In this document: piece by piece, positions 11,539 to 22,704 of the stretch | Position numbering within the stretch: the first letter of the stretch is position 1 | Layout: each line of letters opens with the position of its first letter | Assembly (NCBI GenBank): GCA_024220505.1 | Contig: JAKZZE010000034.1 | Location: 124,001-188,000, forward strand | From: Rhizopus arrhizus | Lineage: Eukaryota; Mucoromycota; Mucoromycetes; Mucorales; Rhizopodaceae | DNA: 64,000 nt | Reading direction: 5' to 3' | The notes under the pieces: generated by a model | The model's input: only the letters and a program-made list of their open reading frames with translations | Database searches by the model: none | What the model was told of the DNA's origin: nothing | Position numbers and translations under genes: made by a program

Positions 11539-13159
11539 TTAACTTTGTCTTTCTACAATGGTTGTCCAACCTTTACGTTGTTGTCCTCTTTTTGCCCAAC
11601 TAAAGAAAAAAAAGAAAGTGTTAAGAAGTGAAGGTAATCAGAATAGAACTCACAGTTCAATCAGCTTTTCTCCTCGAGGGTTCTTTTCTGGATGATAATT
11701 TGCAGTCGGAAGCAATGTTTCTATCACTGAATACATGAACGGTGGCTTCTTTTCACTGACTTCATCTAGTTTTGATTGTGAATATGTTTTTTTTAAAGAA
11801 AAGTATATTCTTACCTGGTAATTTTGGACGAATAAAGTCAAATACACAATCAGGGTTACGTTGATGACGCAGTTCAATATCACCTTCTTTTCTAAATATT
11901 AATAAACTCAATTTACTTTTATTAAAGTATTTATATTGGCTTTTATGTATTTGATTATTGATATCTTTCTTTATCCAACAAAAGTTTTCCACATATTTAA
12001 ATCCCCACTTTGCTGTTATACTGACTACTCTTTGTATCCACTCTTTTTCTAACCAAATAAATAAAAATCCTGCTTTTATAATATCTGTCACATTAAGTGC
12101 ACTCTACACAACTTGTTTTTAATATTCTATTTAGATACCTCCTCTCCTTCGCTCTACTACTTACAAATGCATCAATAGAGATCTTGCCAGCCTTGGGTTC
12201 TTCTCCTGGTAAAAGAAAAGGTGGATCCATATACACCGCACTGAAATCTGTTCCATATTCTCTTAAATCTTTTGAAATAATGTCTGGTACTTCATAATAT
12301 CTAAAAATACGTCTTAAACTATATCCAATGATCCCTTTTTTTTTTTTTTTCTTATTGAATCACCTACTTGGCATTCGTAATATCCTCTGCTGATATCGAT
12401 TGTATTGAATGTGCCCATGATCTTGAAATAGGTCTTGGTGGTATTTTAACATAGGTTGGTAAACTAGGATCCACATTGCTTACTCTTTTCTTGATTGTAA
12501 AATAATTTCCATTTCTATCTTGCACTTGTACTTGCATAATTTTGTATTTTGCAATGATACTTTCTCGATCCAAGCCACGTCCTTTTGTCCCTGATGGTCT
12601 TGGTTCTTTTATTATTCTTCCTTGCTGTCTTCCTTTCCTTGCTGGTTTTTCACCAAACTCTTCATCCCAAAAGCTTTCATCCACATAATGGTATTCACTA
12701 TAAAAAAAAGTAAACATTTTGTTTATCTATTAAAAAAAGTAAGACTCACTCTGGTTCATAGAATTCATTTGTATCTCCATCCTTGTATTCTATTTCCCAA
12801 AGATCCAAAGCATCTAAATCTTCAATTGTATCTGTATCGATAGTTGCACTTTTCACTGTAAATGCAGAAGTACGTTTAAAGACTTCTTCCAATTGTTCTT
12901 CTGTTAAATTATTTGTCGCTATTTCTTCTTCTACTGTATCCATTTGAAGTGCCGAGAATTCTTTTTCGATTCTTTCTAATTCTTCAAACTTTTTCATAAT
13001 GGCTTCTACTGATTCTCCATCTTCAACATAGCCCACGTAATGAGCAGAACTAGGATTAAAGTTTAACGAAATAAGCCTCCCCAAAAAACCTACATGTTTT
13101 ATCTACCTCACTTTAGTCTTTGGTGTCTGTCTTCTCTTTCTCTTTGGACGATCGCTCAT
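11539..13159 (-). CDS. MT-A70 family N6-adenine methyltransferase
   Basis: Seven exons on the minus strand (13159-13107, 13049-12750, 12697-12368, 12300-12165, 12103-11815, 11765-11654, 11599-11539) give 426 residues. The C-terminal half is an MT-A70 Rossmann methyltransferase. It has the catalytic N6-adenine motif as DPPF (about residues 253-256; DPPW in most relatives), then FLFIWLEKEW, GFKYVENFCWIKK, a FRKEGD strand, and the closing WAKRGQQRKGWTTI typical of the family's terminal strand. The family includes METTL3/METTL14 and Ime4 (mRNA) and the MTA1/MTA9 subunits that methylate DNA in ciliates and early-diverging fungi. Which of these it is cannot be decided by eye; DPPF leaves activity plausible. 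The N-terminus is basic (RPKRKRRQTPKTK), then Glu-rich. Intron 1 could instead be read as 30 nt, adding nine residues; I preferred the 57-nt version. Confidence 0.85.
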
Positions 13160-13325
13160 TTTTTTAATTTTTTTTTTTTAAAAAAAAAGGTACACGCGAA
13201 AAAATAAAAAAAAAATAAAAAAATAGAAAAGATTGTTTTCAATGACCGCGACGCGTTTTTTTTTTTCTTTATTTGGCAACAAGTCAAACCAAAAAAAAAA
13301 AAAGTTGTTCCTTTTTCTTTACTAG
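13160..13325. promoter_or_regulatory. Divergent promoter shared by adenine methyltransferase and MLH1
   Basis: Only 166 bp separate the start codons of the MT-A70 gene (-) and MLH1 (+). The stretch holds alternating T and A runs and a single GC-rich patch (ATGACCGCGACGCG, about 13240-13253), the only candidate for a protein-binding element that I can see. Confidence 0.55.
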
Positions 13326-15881
13326 ATGAGAATATCAAAGTTAGATCCATCAGTGATCAAAAGGATAGCGGCAGGAGAAGTAAAAAGAAATAGGTTATGA
13401 AATTATTTTATTTATTTATAATAGACAATTCAACGTCCTGTGAATGTTATTAAAGAAATGATGGAAAATAGTTTGGATGCCGGTTCAAATCATGTCCATA
13501 TCTCAGTTACAAAAGGTGGATTTGATATGATCAAAGTAAAGGATGATGGACATGGTATACAGGTAATATTGAACTGGTTGATTGGTTTTAAATAACATTT
13601 GGCAGATAGATGACTTGTCTATCATTTGTGAAAGACATACGACAAGTAAAATGAAAAAGTTTTCTGATTTAAACCAATTGAGCACATTTGGGTTTCGAGG
13701 TGAAGCACTTGCAAGTATATCGAATGTATCAAACGTAAGCATTGTATCAAAAACAAAGGATGCTTTATGTGGATATCAGTAAATTATCTTGATTTCCTAT
13801 CTTTTTCTTTCTCTCACTTTCACACACACACACTGCTTGTCTAGAGCAAATTATAAGGATGGAAAACTTTTAGATAAACCAAGACCATGCGCTAGTAATA
13901 GTGGGACGATGATGATAGTAAGATGTGATTCATAAGACATCAGATAGACTTGAATCCTTTTTCTCTCTCTCTTTCAGGTTCAAGGCTTGTTTGAAAATAT
14001 GCCACAAAGAAGAAGGGCCCTAAAGTCGGGTCAAGAAGAATATGGTCACATTCAGACATGTGTTCAAAATTATGCTATTCATTATTATCAGCTTGGCTTC
14101 ATATTAAAAAAGGTGTTTTTATTTCCGTGTAAAAATCACCATTAACTTTGGTATAGGAAGATGTTGTTGATTTAAATTATCCGCCTGTACAAGCACAAAT
14201 CGATCGAATTCAGAGAGTGCTCGGAAAGTTTGTTGCATCTCACGTCAAACGTACAGAATATTGTCATAAAAGATACAATTGTACACTTTTATATTCTGAT
14301 ATGACCGAGATGCACTCGACAAAAGAGAAAAATACTGTCTTTATCCTATTTGTGAATAGTAAGAAAGATGACTTCCCAGACAGAGGGGCATGAATTAATT
14401 CCCCCTTTTTTCTTCTTCTTAACAGATCATCTTGTTGACAACCTAAAGATGAAAAGACAGTTTTATAAAGTTTATGCTGACATGAAAACAAATTATAAGC
14501 CGCCATTCTTATATGTCAGCCTACGGATCGATCCATCTCATGTGGACGTCAATGTGCATCCAACAAAGAAAGAGGTAAAGTGATGAAGAAGAGTGAAGTT
14601 TAGGGAAATAAACCATGCTTTCAGTTGTACTTGTTGAATGAACAGGATATTATTCATGATCTCTGTCAACTGTTACATGATTCAATCCAACTTCCTTTAT
14701 TAAAAGACAAGCAAGAGAATAGGGATAGAGTGCCTCAGGCAGTATAACATGTTTCTTTTTATTATCCCTTTTCATCCCTGACGATTTCTCTTTCTTAGAA
14801 AGCTACACTCGATTATTACTTTAAGAAAGTGTCCAGGAAGAGTGTTCGTAATCACCAGAGTACCCCCCTTACTTCCCAGCAAGAGGTACCCAAGAACATA
14901 GACCCACACAGATTCCAAAGACACGGCAAGAACTCCAAGTCACGGAATTTGATAGAAACAAGTAAAAAAATTGTCAGTGATTCAAGGGAAGGATCAGTCA
15001 GGAGATTGAACAAGGCTTCAGATGATGACGATATCGATCTTGTACCAATTTTAGAAAAAGCGATTGAAGAAGATGAAGATTTTAAAAGGATTGATCTCAT
15101 TCAAAGAGAGATAAACAAGACCAAAGATAAAAGTAAGTTTAAAAAAATTATTTTATTTGTTCAGTGTCATCCTACATGTCTTCAGACTTGAGTAGATTAC
15201 TGACAGGACATGAACTCATTGAGTATGTTGACAGCAATCTGGTTATATCCGCTTACAACGATCGATATTATCTGATGAATCCTTCAGTGATCAGGTAAGG
15301 AGATCAAACAAGAGAACAAGAACTCAAGGGGTTGATTAGTGAAGAATTCTTTTATCAAGTCATCCTTCATCAATTCGGTCAATTCGGTCTGCTGACACTA
15401 TCTGAGCCTGTCTCTCTTCGTGCCTGCTTTTGTCTGATGACCCAAAGTGAACAAGAAGTACGACAGCTAGAGCATGCTGTGATCAACCAAAGAGATATTT
15501 TAAATAATCAATTTAGGTTCTCGGTTACTTTGGATGGTCAACTTGAGTCACTTCCGATGTTGATCAAAAACTATGTACCCTCAGTCGAAAGGCTTCCTTT
15601 ACTGCTTTATAATATTGCAACACAGGTAAAGAAAAGGAAGAGATAAGGGTGATCTAAAAGAACTCAATGTTCAGGTCCACTGGGAACTAGAAATGGATCG
15701 TTTGAAAGAGCTAGCAAGAGAATTTGCCTTGTTTTATTCTATTGACAGCAAGATGCAGTGGGAGCAAGTCGTAGGATTATTGCATCAAAATCTATTTCAA
15801 GTTCCAAACTATATGGCCAATTCTGGTTACTTGATCGAATTGGATTTTCCACCTCAATTTATAAACTCTCATTCAGTATGA
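13326..15881 (+). CDS. MLH1: DNA mismatch repair protein MLH1
   Basis: Twelve exons (13326-13379, 13425-13562, 13606-13778, 13845-13917, 13978-14112, 14157-14358, 14426-14574, 14625-14741, 14799-15132, 15186-15294, 15340-15625, 15675-15881) keep frame throughout and give 658 residues. MLH1 pairs with PMS1/PMS2 or MLH3 and links mismatch recognition by MutS proteins to strand incision. The GHKL ATPase motifs are present: [30 protein letters not shown], then [12 protein letters not shown] closing the transducer domain. A charged linker (about residues 345-460) precedes the MutL C-terminal domain ([43 protein letters not shown]). The conserved C-terminal FERC of MLH1 is not visible; the model ends [11 protein letters not shown], and no added exon I tried restores it. 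The first exon is short and begins at residue 1 of the ATPase fold. Confidence 0.92.
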
Positions 15882-17246
15882 GCAAGAATCGGTTTGATTC
15901 TCACAAGTTGGTTTCATTCAGAACAAACGTCATCCTTTTTATTTATTTTTAGAAAATGGATGTATTTTTAATATTTATTAAAAGAATTGCTGAATTAAAA
16001 ATAACCAGGTTTTTGTTTGATAAAAAAGGAAAATGGGTTGAGTGAGACCCTGTTGTTCTTTATCAAAACCTTATTCATCTTTAAAGAGATGAACCATTCC
16101 TCTCCCCTTACCAACACAACTCATGGCTTGATGGCCAAACACGGTTGGCTCCGTGACTTGCTTTTACACTCGGAGCATTCGGCATTTTGTACCAAAGAAG
16201 GGGGGATATGACCACCACGTCCATATCCCAGGGCTTAGATTGTGGTTAAACGGCGGAGGATAAATGGCAAGATGATTGGATCCAAAGCAAAGATGAAATA
16301 CAGGGGTGGCCCAGAATGAAAGCAAGCAGTGATCAAGCTATCAGAAAAGTCTGCTGTTTCATGACAGTTTGAACAATAGTCAGTGTCATGACATGTTTGT
16401 CAAGAGAGATCAAGAGATTTATAAAAAGACACTGACAGTGTTTCAAGATCAAACTAGTTTACACTGATTTGGTGAATGCATCAGCTAATTGAAAGTCACA
16501 GAGTGGGTGTAAAGAAAAAAAAGTTGAAAATCACGACAAGATCTATGGGTGAATCTACGGTTGTGATGAAGATTGATTGACAGTGAAAAGGAGAATGTTT
16601 AAATAAATTAAATGGTTATTTTCATAAACACGTTATTTGTATTGTTTGTTCATCATTTGCTGGGCTTTTTATTCATTTGTGTTTGTCATCAGGGAATTTG
16701 AAATATGGTAACAGATCAAAATATGATTTGATTTCAATAAACAAGGGCAATTTCTTTTATTCAATCATCATTTAGAATATCCCAAAGCCGAGATTCATCT
16801 CACAAGCAAACAAATCACTTCCACCCCCTTTTTTTTTTTGTGTTGGAATAAAAATAAACGAGGCTTACAAGTGTAACGTTTCACAAAGGCAAATGTTAAA
16901 AAAAAATTTGAATTGATTCATTCTTTTATGAATACATTTGGTTTGATTGCATACAAAATAAATTTTTCTTGATCTATAAAATAAAAGAAAATAAAAGGGG
17001 GGAACAGTGCATTTAATATAAAATTAAAGCAACAAATCGCATTTTTTTTTATAAAGTAACAAAAAAGGCAAAAATAAAAAAAAAATAAAAAAAAAAAATT
17101 TTAATTTAGCAGTAATGATCTCTCTCTCTCTCTCTTTCTCTCTTTCTCTTTCTTTTTTTTTTTTAAAGAAAAATCAAGATTCCTAAAAATACCCTTTTCT
17201 TTCTTCTTTTTAATATAGAATAATTTTTTTTAAAAAAAAAAAAAAA
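15882..17246. other. Intergenic stretch between MLH1 and calmodulin
   Basis: No coding exon is recognisable. An 8-bp inverted repeat (arms 16203-16210 and 16222-16229) could form a small hairpin. A CT-rich microsatellite lies around 17118-17160, followed by A/T runs up to the calmodulin start. Confidence 0.5.
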
Positions 17247-17887
17247 ATGGTAAGTGTTTTTTTTTTGTTTAAATATTAAAATTCAATTTCCTTTCAGATT
17301 TTATAACAAAAATTTGTCATTTTTTCTGTAGAGTGACCAATTATCACAAGAACAAATTGCTGAATATCGTGAAGCATTTCAATTATTTGACAAAGACGGT
17401 GATGGAAGTATCAGTGCTAATGAACTTGGCGTTGTTCTCCGTTCTTTTGGTATGAATCCTAGTGATGCTGAACTTCAAGATATGGTAAAGTAAAACAGGC
17501 AAATAAATTCATTTTTTTTTTTTTTTTTTTCCTCATTCTAAGCCTTAGGTGAATGATGTTGACGCAGATGGAAATGGAACAATTGACTTTAATGAATTTC
17601 TTGGACTTGTCAAGAACTTGAAGACTGATAATGATGCAGACGATCTTCAAGAAGCATTCAAGTAAGTCATTTAGACAAAAGAATACAATCAATTGATTTC
17701 ATGATCTAGAGTATTTGATGCGGATGGAAATGGTGTGATTGATCGTGAAGAGTTACATAAAGTAATGTCATCACTAAATGAAACATTGACAGAAGAAGAA
17801 TTGGATGCTATGATTAAAGAAGCTGATAGCAACGGAGATGGTAAAATTAGTTTTGAAGAATTCAAGGCAATGATGGGCGGCAAATAA
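17247..17887 (+). CDS. CMD1: Calmodulin
   Basis: Four exons (17247-17249, 17332-17484, 17549-17661, 17710-17887) give 148 residues, as expected for calmodulin. The first exon is only the ATG, with the donor GTAAGT directly after it; an intron straight after the start codon is also seen in other fungal calmodulin genes. All four EF-hand loops are complete: [36 protein letters not shown] and [12 protein letters not shown], each with acidic residues at positions 1, 3 and 12. The linker between the lobes ([14 protein letters not shown]) differs from the near-invariant animal MARKMKDTDSEEE, so this is a divergent calmodulin or a close calmodulin-like paralogue. It would act as a cytosolic Ca2+ sensor that binds amphipathic helices of target proteins. 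Confidence 0.88.
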
Positions 17888-17902
17888 AATAGAAAGATTC
17901 CA

Positions 17903-17905
<3 letters not shown>

Positions 17906-17942
<37 letters not shown>
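17906..17942. repeat. Poly(A) run, 37 nt, after calmodulin
   Basis: Uninterrupted A run 18 bp downstream of the calmodulin stop codon. A CT microsatellite (about 17961-17980) and T/GT runs follow before the THI20-like start. Confidence 0.9.
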
Positions 17943-17944
<2 letters not shown>

Positions 17945-18029
17945 CTCCAAATTATGTAAACCTCTCTCTCTCTCTTTCTTTTTGCATATATTTTTTTTTA
18001 CCTTTTTTTTTTGTGTGTGTGTTTAATAA

Positions 18030-19875
18030 ATGTCCAATATTCCTAGAGTTTTAACCATTGCAGGAAGTGATAGTGGAGGGTAAGAAGGTTTTGTATCTTG
18101 CAACTTTTTAAATAATAAAAAAAGAAACGTAGGGGTGCGGGTATTCAGGCAGACATCAAAACACTCACTTCACTTCGCGTTTATGCAACCTCTGTTATTA
18201 CCTCAGTCACATCTCAAAACACGTTAGGCGTCGACGGCATTCACAATATTCCTTCTGAATTTGTAGCAAAGCAAATAGTATCCGTCTTGAGTGACATTGG
18301 TACAGATGCTATCAAGATCGGCATGCTTTCCTCAGCCACTATCATTCAATCAGTGGCCACCACACTCAAGCAATTCCCAGAGCAATCAAAGTATGTCGTC
18401 CTTGATCCTGTCATGATATCCACGAGCGGGTCTCGTTTGCTGGCATCTGATGCTATGGAAGCCTTGATCTCTGATCTGCTGCCTTTGACCTATGTCTTGA
18501 CACCCAATGTGCCTGAAGCAGAGGTTTTATTAAACCTATCGGCCGGATCAATCGATACGTTAGAAGCCATGCGTTCAGCGGCAAAAAATGTAGCCGAGTT
18601 GGGACCCAGGTTTGTCTTGCTCAAAGGGGGTCATTTACCTCTTGACGTCAGTGGAACAAAGCAAGTAACAGATGTTCTCTATGATTCTGAAAATGATGCA
18701 TTCTTTGAAATCTCAAATCCGTTCGTCGACACAAAGAATACACACGGCACAGGCTGTACCCTCTCGGCCGCTTTGGCTGGAGAATTAGCCAAGGGCGCTT
18801 CAGGTAAAATGTTCTAGTGAAGAAGGACACAGTAAGACTAACAGCAACCATCTATCAAAGTCAGTATTGCCTCTGCAAATGCCATTCGTTATGTAAAGGA
18901 GGCTATCGATCAGCCACTGGTCGAAATAGGAAAAGGAAGTGGACCAATCAATCACTTTCACCCTTTGAAATGGTCACCATACGAAGGGTAATAGATTCTA
19001 CAGAGCAAGCCTCAAACTAATCAATCACTTTCTACAGTCAAACTTTCTTGACAGCCGTCATGGAAAGTTTACCAAACAACCTTTGGTCAGAATTCATTCA
19101 CCATCCGTTTGTTCGCGGAATTGCTGATGGCACTCTTCCAACCGAATCCTTCATTTATTATCTCAAACAAGATTATCTTTACCTGCAGCATTACGCTCGA
19201 GCTGCTGCTCTTGCTTCCTATAAATGTAACTTTCTTCTTCTTCCTCTCATTCCAAATTCAAACTTTTCTATCCTCTAGGTAGAACAATGGAAGAAATCGC
19301 GGCAAATGCGGCTATTGTGGTTCATATCGCCAAAGAGTCTCAACTGCATTTGGATTATTGTGCTAAATGGGGTGTGACAGAGGAAGAGGTGCTCAGTACA
19401 CCTGAAAGTGTCTATAACGCGGCATACACTCGATTTGTATTAGACAAAGGTGCCTCTGGTGATCTGCTTGACTTGAAGACCGCTATGGCACCCTGCCTCA
19501 TTGGGTATGGTGATATCGGTCGTATACTTTATAATGATCCAGCTACAAAAAGAGGTATCAGTGAATAACACATCCTTTTTTATTTTATTTTATTAATCCA
19601 GTATGACTCAGAGGGAAATCTTTACTGGAGTTGGATTTGTCAATATGCAGCGGATGACTATCAGAAAGCTGTGACACATGGCATTGGTAAATAGTGATAA
19701 CATAACAAAATCAAAAAAAAAAATTAATGACATGATCTGAATAGTGGAGCTTGAAGGTTTAGCAAAACGTTTTATATCTTCCTCAGAAGAACGATTTAAA
19801 GAAGTCTGTACTACTTTTGAACAAGGCGTTCGTTTGGAGATCATGTTTTGGGAAATGGGTCTCCGTTTATGTTAA
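18030..19875 (+). CDS. THI20: Bifunctional HMP-P kinase / TenA thiaminase II, Thi20-like
   Basis: Seven exons (18030-18079, 18133-18803, 18861-18987, 19038-19225, 19279-19554, 19612-19686, 19745-19875) encode 505 residues. The N-terminal domain (about 1-270) is a ribokinase-fold ThiD that phosphorylates hydroxymethylpyrimidine (phosphate). It has TIAGSDSGGGAGIQADIKT at the start, DPVMISTSG in the middle, and the catalytic anion hole NTHGTGCTLSAAL. The C-terminal domain (about 285-505) is TenA, which hydrolyses aminopyrimidine or thiamin for salvage. FVRGIADGTLP, YLKQDYLYL, the active-site Cys in APCLIGYGDIG and the Glu in RLEIMFWEM are all visible. The ThiD-TenA fusion matches yeast Thi20/Thi21 (about 550 residues). 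The acceptor of exon 6 was set at 19611 because the nearer AG gives a stop. It is followed in tandem by the THI6-like gene. Confidence 0.92.
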
Positions 19876-20377
19876 TGCTTACCAAACATTATTTCTCAAT
19901 AAAATATCTTTGAATCATAAACAGCTTAGTCTGCAGTACCTTATATATGAAACACAGCATTGCCATTGATGATGCTAACAGTAAAGCTGTAGCTGATAAG
20001 TCTATTAAGGGTATCAATCACTCGTTACTATACCAAACAAAGGCATGGATAAAGGGAAAACAATAGGTTTTGCAAACAAATTTTATAAGGCAACTATCTC
20101 TTTTCGGTAATTTGCATTCGTGGTTGATAAAGTTGAGGTGAACAAGCTCAGGATAACATTAAAAATCTACTGTTCTAAATAGAGCACATCAACTTATTGT
20201 CCCTATCGGATAACGCATTTTTTTCTGGTGATCATCTGTTTTTCTATTGTGTCACATCTCTATCGATATGCTTACTGCTTTCATTAAATAAAGTGCCGCA
20301 ACCAAAAGAGGAAAAAAAAGAAATCCCAAGTTCAGAATAATTCCTTTTTTTTTTTTTTTTATCCTTGTTTTCTCACA
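19876..20377. other. Intergenic stretch between the two thiamin genes
   Basis: About 500 bp hold the THI20 3' end and the THI6 leader. I looked for the conserved TPP-riboswitch blocks (CTGAGA and the GATCTGGATAATGCC-like block) and did not find them. A T run (about 20346-20360) ends 18 bp before the THI6 start. Confidence 0.5.
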
Positions 20378-22066
20378 ATGTCTATTAAAAAAATCGACTA
20401 TTCACTTTATCTTGTTACTGACAGTTCGCTTGTACCTGACGGAAAGACCTTTCTGGGTCAAATCGAGAAAGCACTTGAGGGTGGCGTGACATTAGTTCAA
20501 CTACGTGAAAAGGATTCAGACACGGGTCCCTTTGTGAAGCTTGCACTTCAAGTAAAGGAACTCACACGTCGATTTGGTGTGCCTCTTATTATCAATGACC
20601 GTATTGACGTCGCTTTGGCAGTCGATGCTGAAGGTGTCCATATTGGACAGGATGACATGCCATTAGCTCAAGCACGCGCCATGTTGGGATCCAAAAAGAT
20701 CATTGGTGTTTCTTGTAATAACGAAGAGGAAGCAAAGGCTGCTATTCTTGGTGGTGCAGATTATCTTGGGATTGGTGCTGTGTGGTTTACTTCCACAAAA
20801 AAGTTGACAAAACAACCTTTAGGCGTCGAAGGCGTAAAGAGTAAGATAAAATACATCTACACCAGCAAATTATCACTGACGCTTTTTTTTTATACACAAA
20901 AAGGAATTATGAAATCCATGGAAGCCAATCGTATTCCTGCTGTAGCTATAGGTGGCATCAGCGCAAAGAATGCAGCCGAATTATTAGAAGGTTCGCAAAC
21001 GACGCATGACTGTCTTGAAGGCTTGGCCATTGTGTCTGCTATCATGGCAGCTGAAGATCCCAAGAAGACATGCGAGGAATTGAAAGAACTAATCCAAAAA
21101 TGTTTCAAGAAAACAGGGATCGTACATGATCACACAGTAGAGGAAACTCTTGACTTTGCTGTTAAGAAGGCAAAGAATGTCAGGTCATTAAATCCAATGG
21201 TGCATCACATCACAAGTAAGTTTAAAAGGGTAACTTGTTTCAAAAGGGAATCTTATTTGAGTTAGATTATGTGGTTATCAATGATAATGCCAATGCTACC
21301 CTGGCTGTTGGAGCCTCACCCATCATGTCCACCAATCGTGCTGAAATTGATGATCTTGCAAAAGTCAATGGAGCCATGCTGTTAAATATGGGTACATTGA
21401 ATGACATTGACACAATGATCTTTGCAGCACAGGCCAACCACAAATATGGACATCCAGTTGTTCTTGATCCTGTTGGATGCGGCGCGACTAGCTTCAGAAA
21501 AGAAATTTTAACACGCTTCCTGGATGAATGTAAACTATCTGTGATCAAGGGTAACACGGGTGAAATACTATCAATGGCAGGCATTGAAGGAAAATCAAGA
21601 GGGGTAGACTCGATTGGTAACTGTGAAGAATCATTAATGGTTGATACTGTTAAATATTTAGCTAGAAAGAACGGTAGCTTCATAAAACTCGTTTGAAACT
21701 CATCATGTACTCATTCATAAATACGTAGGTTGTATTATTGGCATGACTGGGCCTACCGACTATGTATCTGATGGCAATCGGGTGTTTGCTATTGAAAATG
21801 GCTCGCCCTTTTTACCTTTGATCACAGGCAGTGGATGCTTGGTGTCCTCTGTTGTTGCATGCTTTGTAGCAGCCTGTCCAAAGACTGATCATCTCTTAGC
21901 CACGGTCACTGCCATCCTTGTAGTCACAATTGCTTCAGAAATTGCCAGTAAACGAGAGTATGTTAATGGCCCAGGAACTTTCCGTTCAGCCCTAATTGAT
22001 GAACTATACAATGTTACAAATGCACCCGAAGTTATAAAGCAATTTGCAAAGATTAGAATTCTTTAA
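20378..22066 (+). CDS. THI6: Bifunctional thiamin-phosphate synthase / hydroxyethylthiazole kinase, Thi6-like
   Basis: Four exons (20378-20840, 20904-21215, 21266-21673, 21729-22066) encode 506 residues. The N-terminal ThiE barrel (about 1-225) joins HMP-PP to hydroxyethylthiazole phosphate. It shows YLVTDSSL, GGVTLVQLREKD, PLIINDRIDVALAVDAEGVH, IGQDDMP, GADYLGIGAVW and VAIGGI. The C-terminal ThiM domain (about 245-506) phosphorylates hydroxyethylthiazole. It shows NPMVHHIT, VINDNANATLAVGASPIM, VVLDPVGCGAT, the NTGE block and the nucleotide-site GSGCLVSSV. The order ThiE-ThiM matches yeast Thi6 (540 residues). With the adjacent ThiD-TenA gene, four catalytic domains of thiamin synthesis and salvage sit within 4.1 kb on one strand, which suggests shared thiamin control. 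A TATA-like element is not obvious. Confidence 0.93.
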
Positions 22067-22400
22067 AAAAAAAAAAAACTATATACACCATTTGTAAATA
22101 AATTCTTTACTTTAATCTCATACAATGTATAGCTTACAGAAATGATAACACAATTGATGTGAACAGACTCAACTACACAATCTCTTTTTCTAACTTGTCC
22201 TTTTGTTTTAAATGTATCATCAAGTACGAAAACACCTACGTGAAAGATCAGAATATACATTGATTTAGTAATAACATTCTCTGCATTACTTGTTACAACT
22301 TACAACTTTTTCATCCACAGTGCTCATTTAAAGCCGCTTTGACATCATTGCATTTAAGAAATTACTGTATATCATGATTTGCTTATTTTACTTCTTCAAG

Positions 22401-22704
22401 CTCTTTGATCGTCATAACTCCTTGCCCCCATTTGATGCTGTGATCAACTGCCCTGGACCAGTGGAACCATCTTTTTTGACTTCAGATCTTACTGGTTACT
22501 TGCTCCAGAAACAGCAAGTCATTTTCGACAAGGTCTGTTTCTTTTTTTCCAAGTTTCAAATCTTTGAATCATCACATTATTCAGTTGAACCGGCAGCCGT
22601 TTTTGATTACTGGTATCCCCTCTAAATCTGTCGATCAAATCCGAGCTGGTCGACCCCTTGCCAGCCTCACTTTAATCGCGTACACCCTTTATCAATGTTC
22701 TTAA
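22401..22704 (+). pseudogene. Unidentified two-exon coding remnant
   Basis: Two blocks (22401-22532 and 22585-22704) join in frame across a well-formed intron (donor GTCTGT, acceptor TTCAG). They read as a protein end: PPFDAVINCPGPVEPSF, then LNRQPFLITGIPSKS, then GRPLASLTLIAYTLYQCS and a stop. Amino-acid composition, frame continuity and splice sites all look like real coding DNA. I do not recognise the family, and nothing similar continues upstream toward THI6. The likeliest reading is the 3' part of a gene whose 5' part was lost. A live gene with distant 5' exons on the same strand is less likely because THI6 ends at 22066. Confidence 0.35.

Noticed and set aside
13077..13106. A 30-nt first intron in the MT-A70 gene
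   Set aside because: It keeps frame but is much shorter than any other intron here; a 57-nt alternative (13106-13050) also keeps frame and is preferred.
19876..20377. TPP riboswitch before THI6
   Set aside because: The conserved blocks are not present in the leader.
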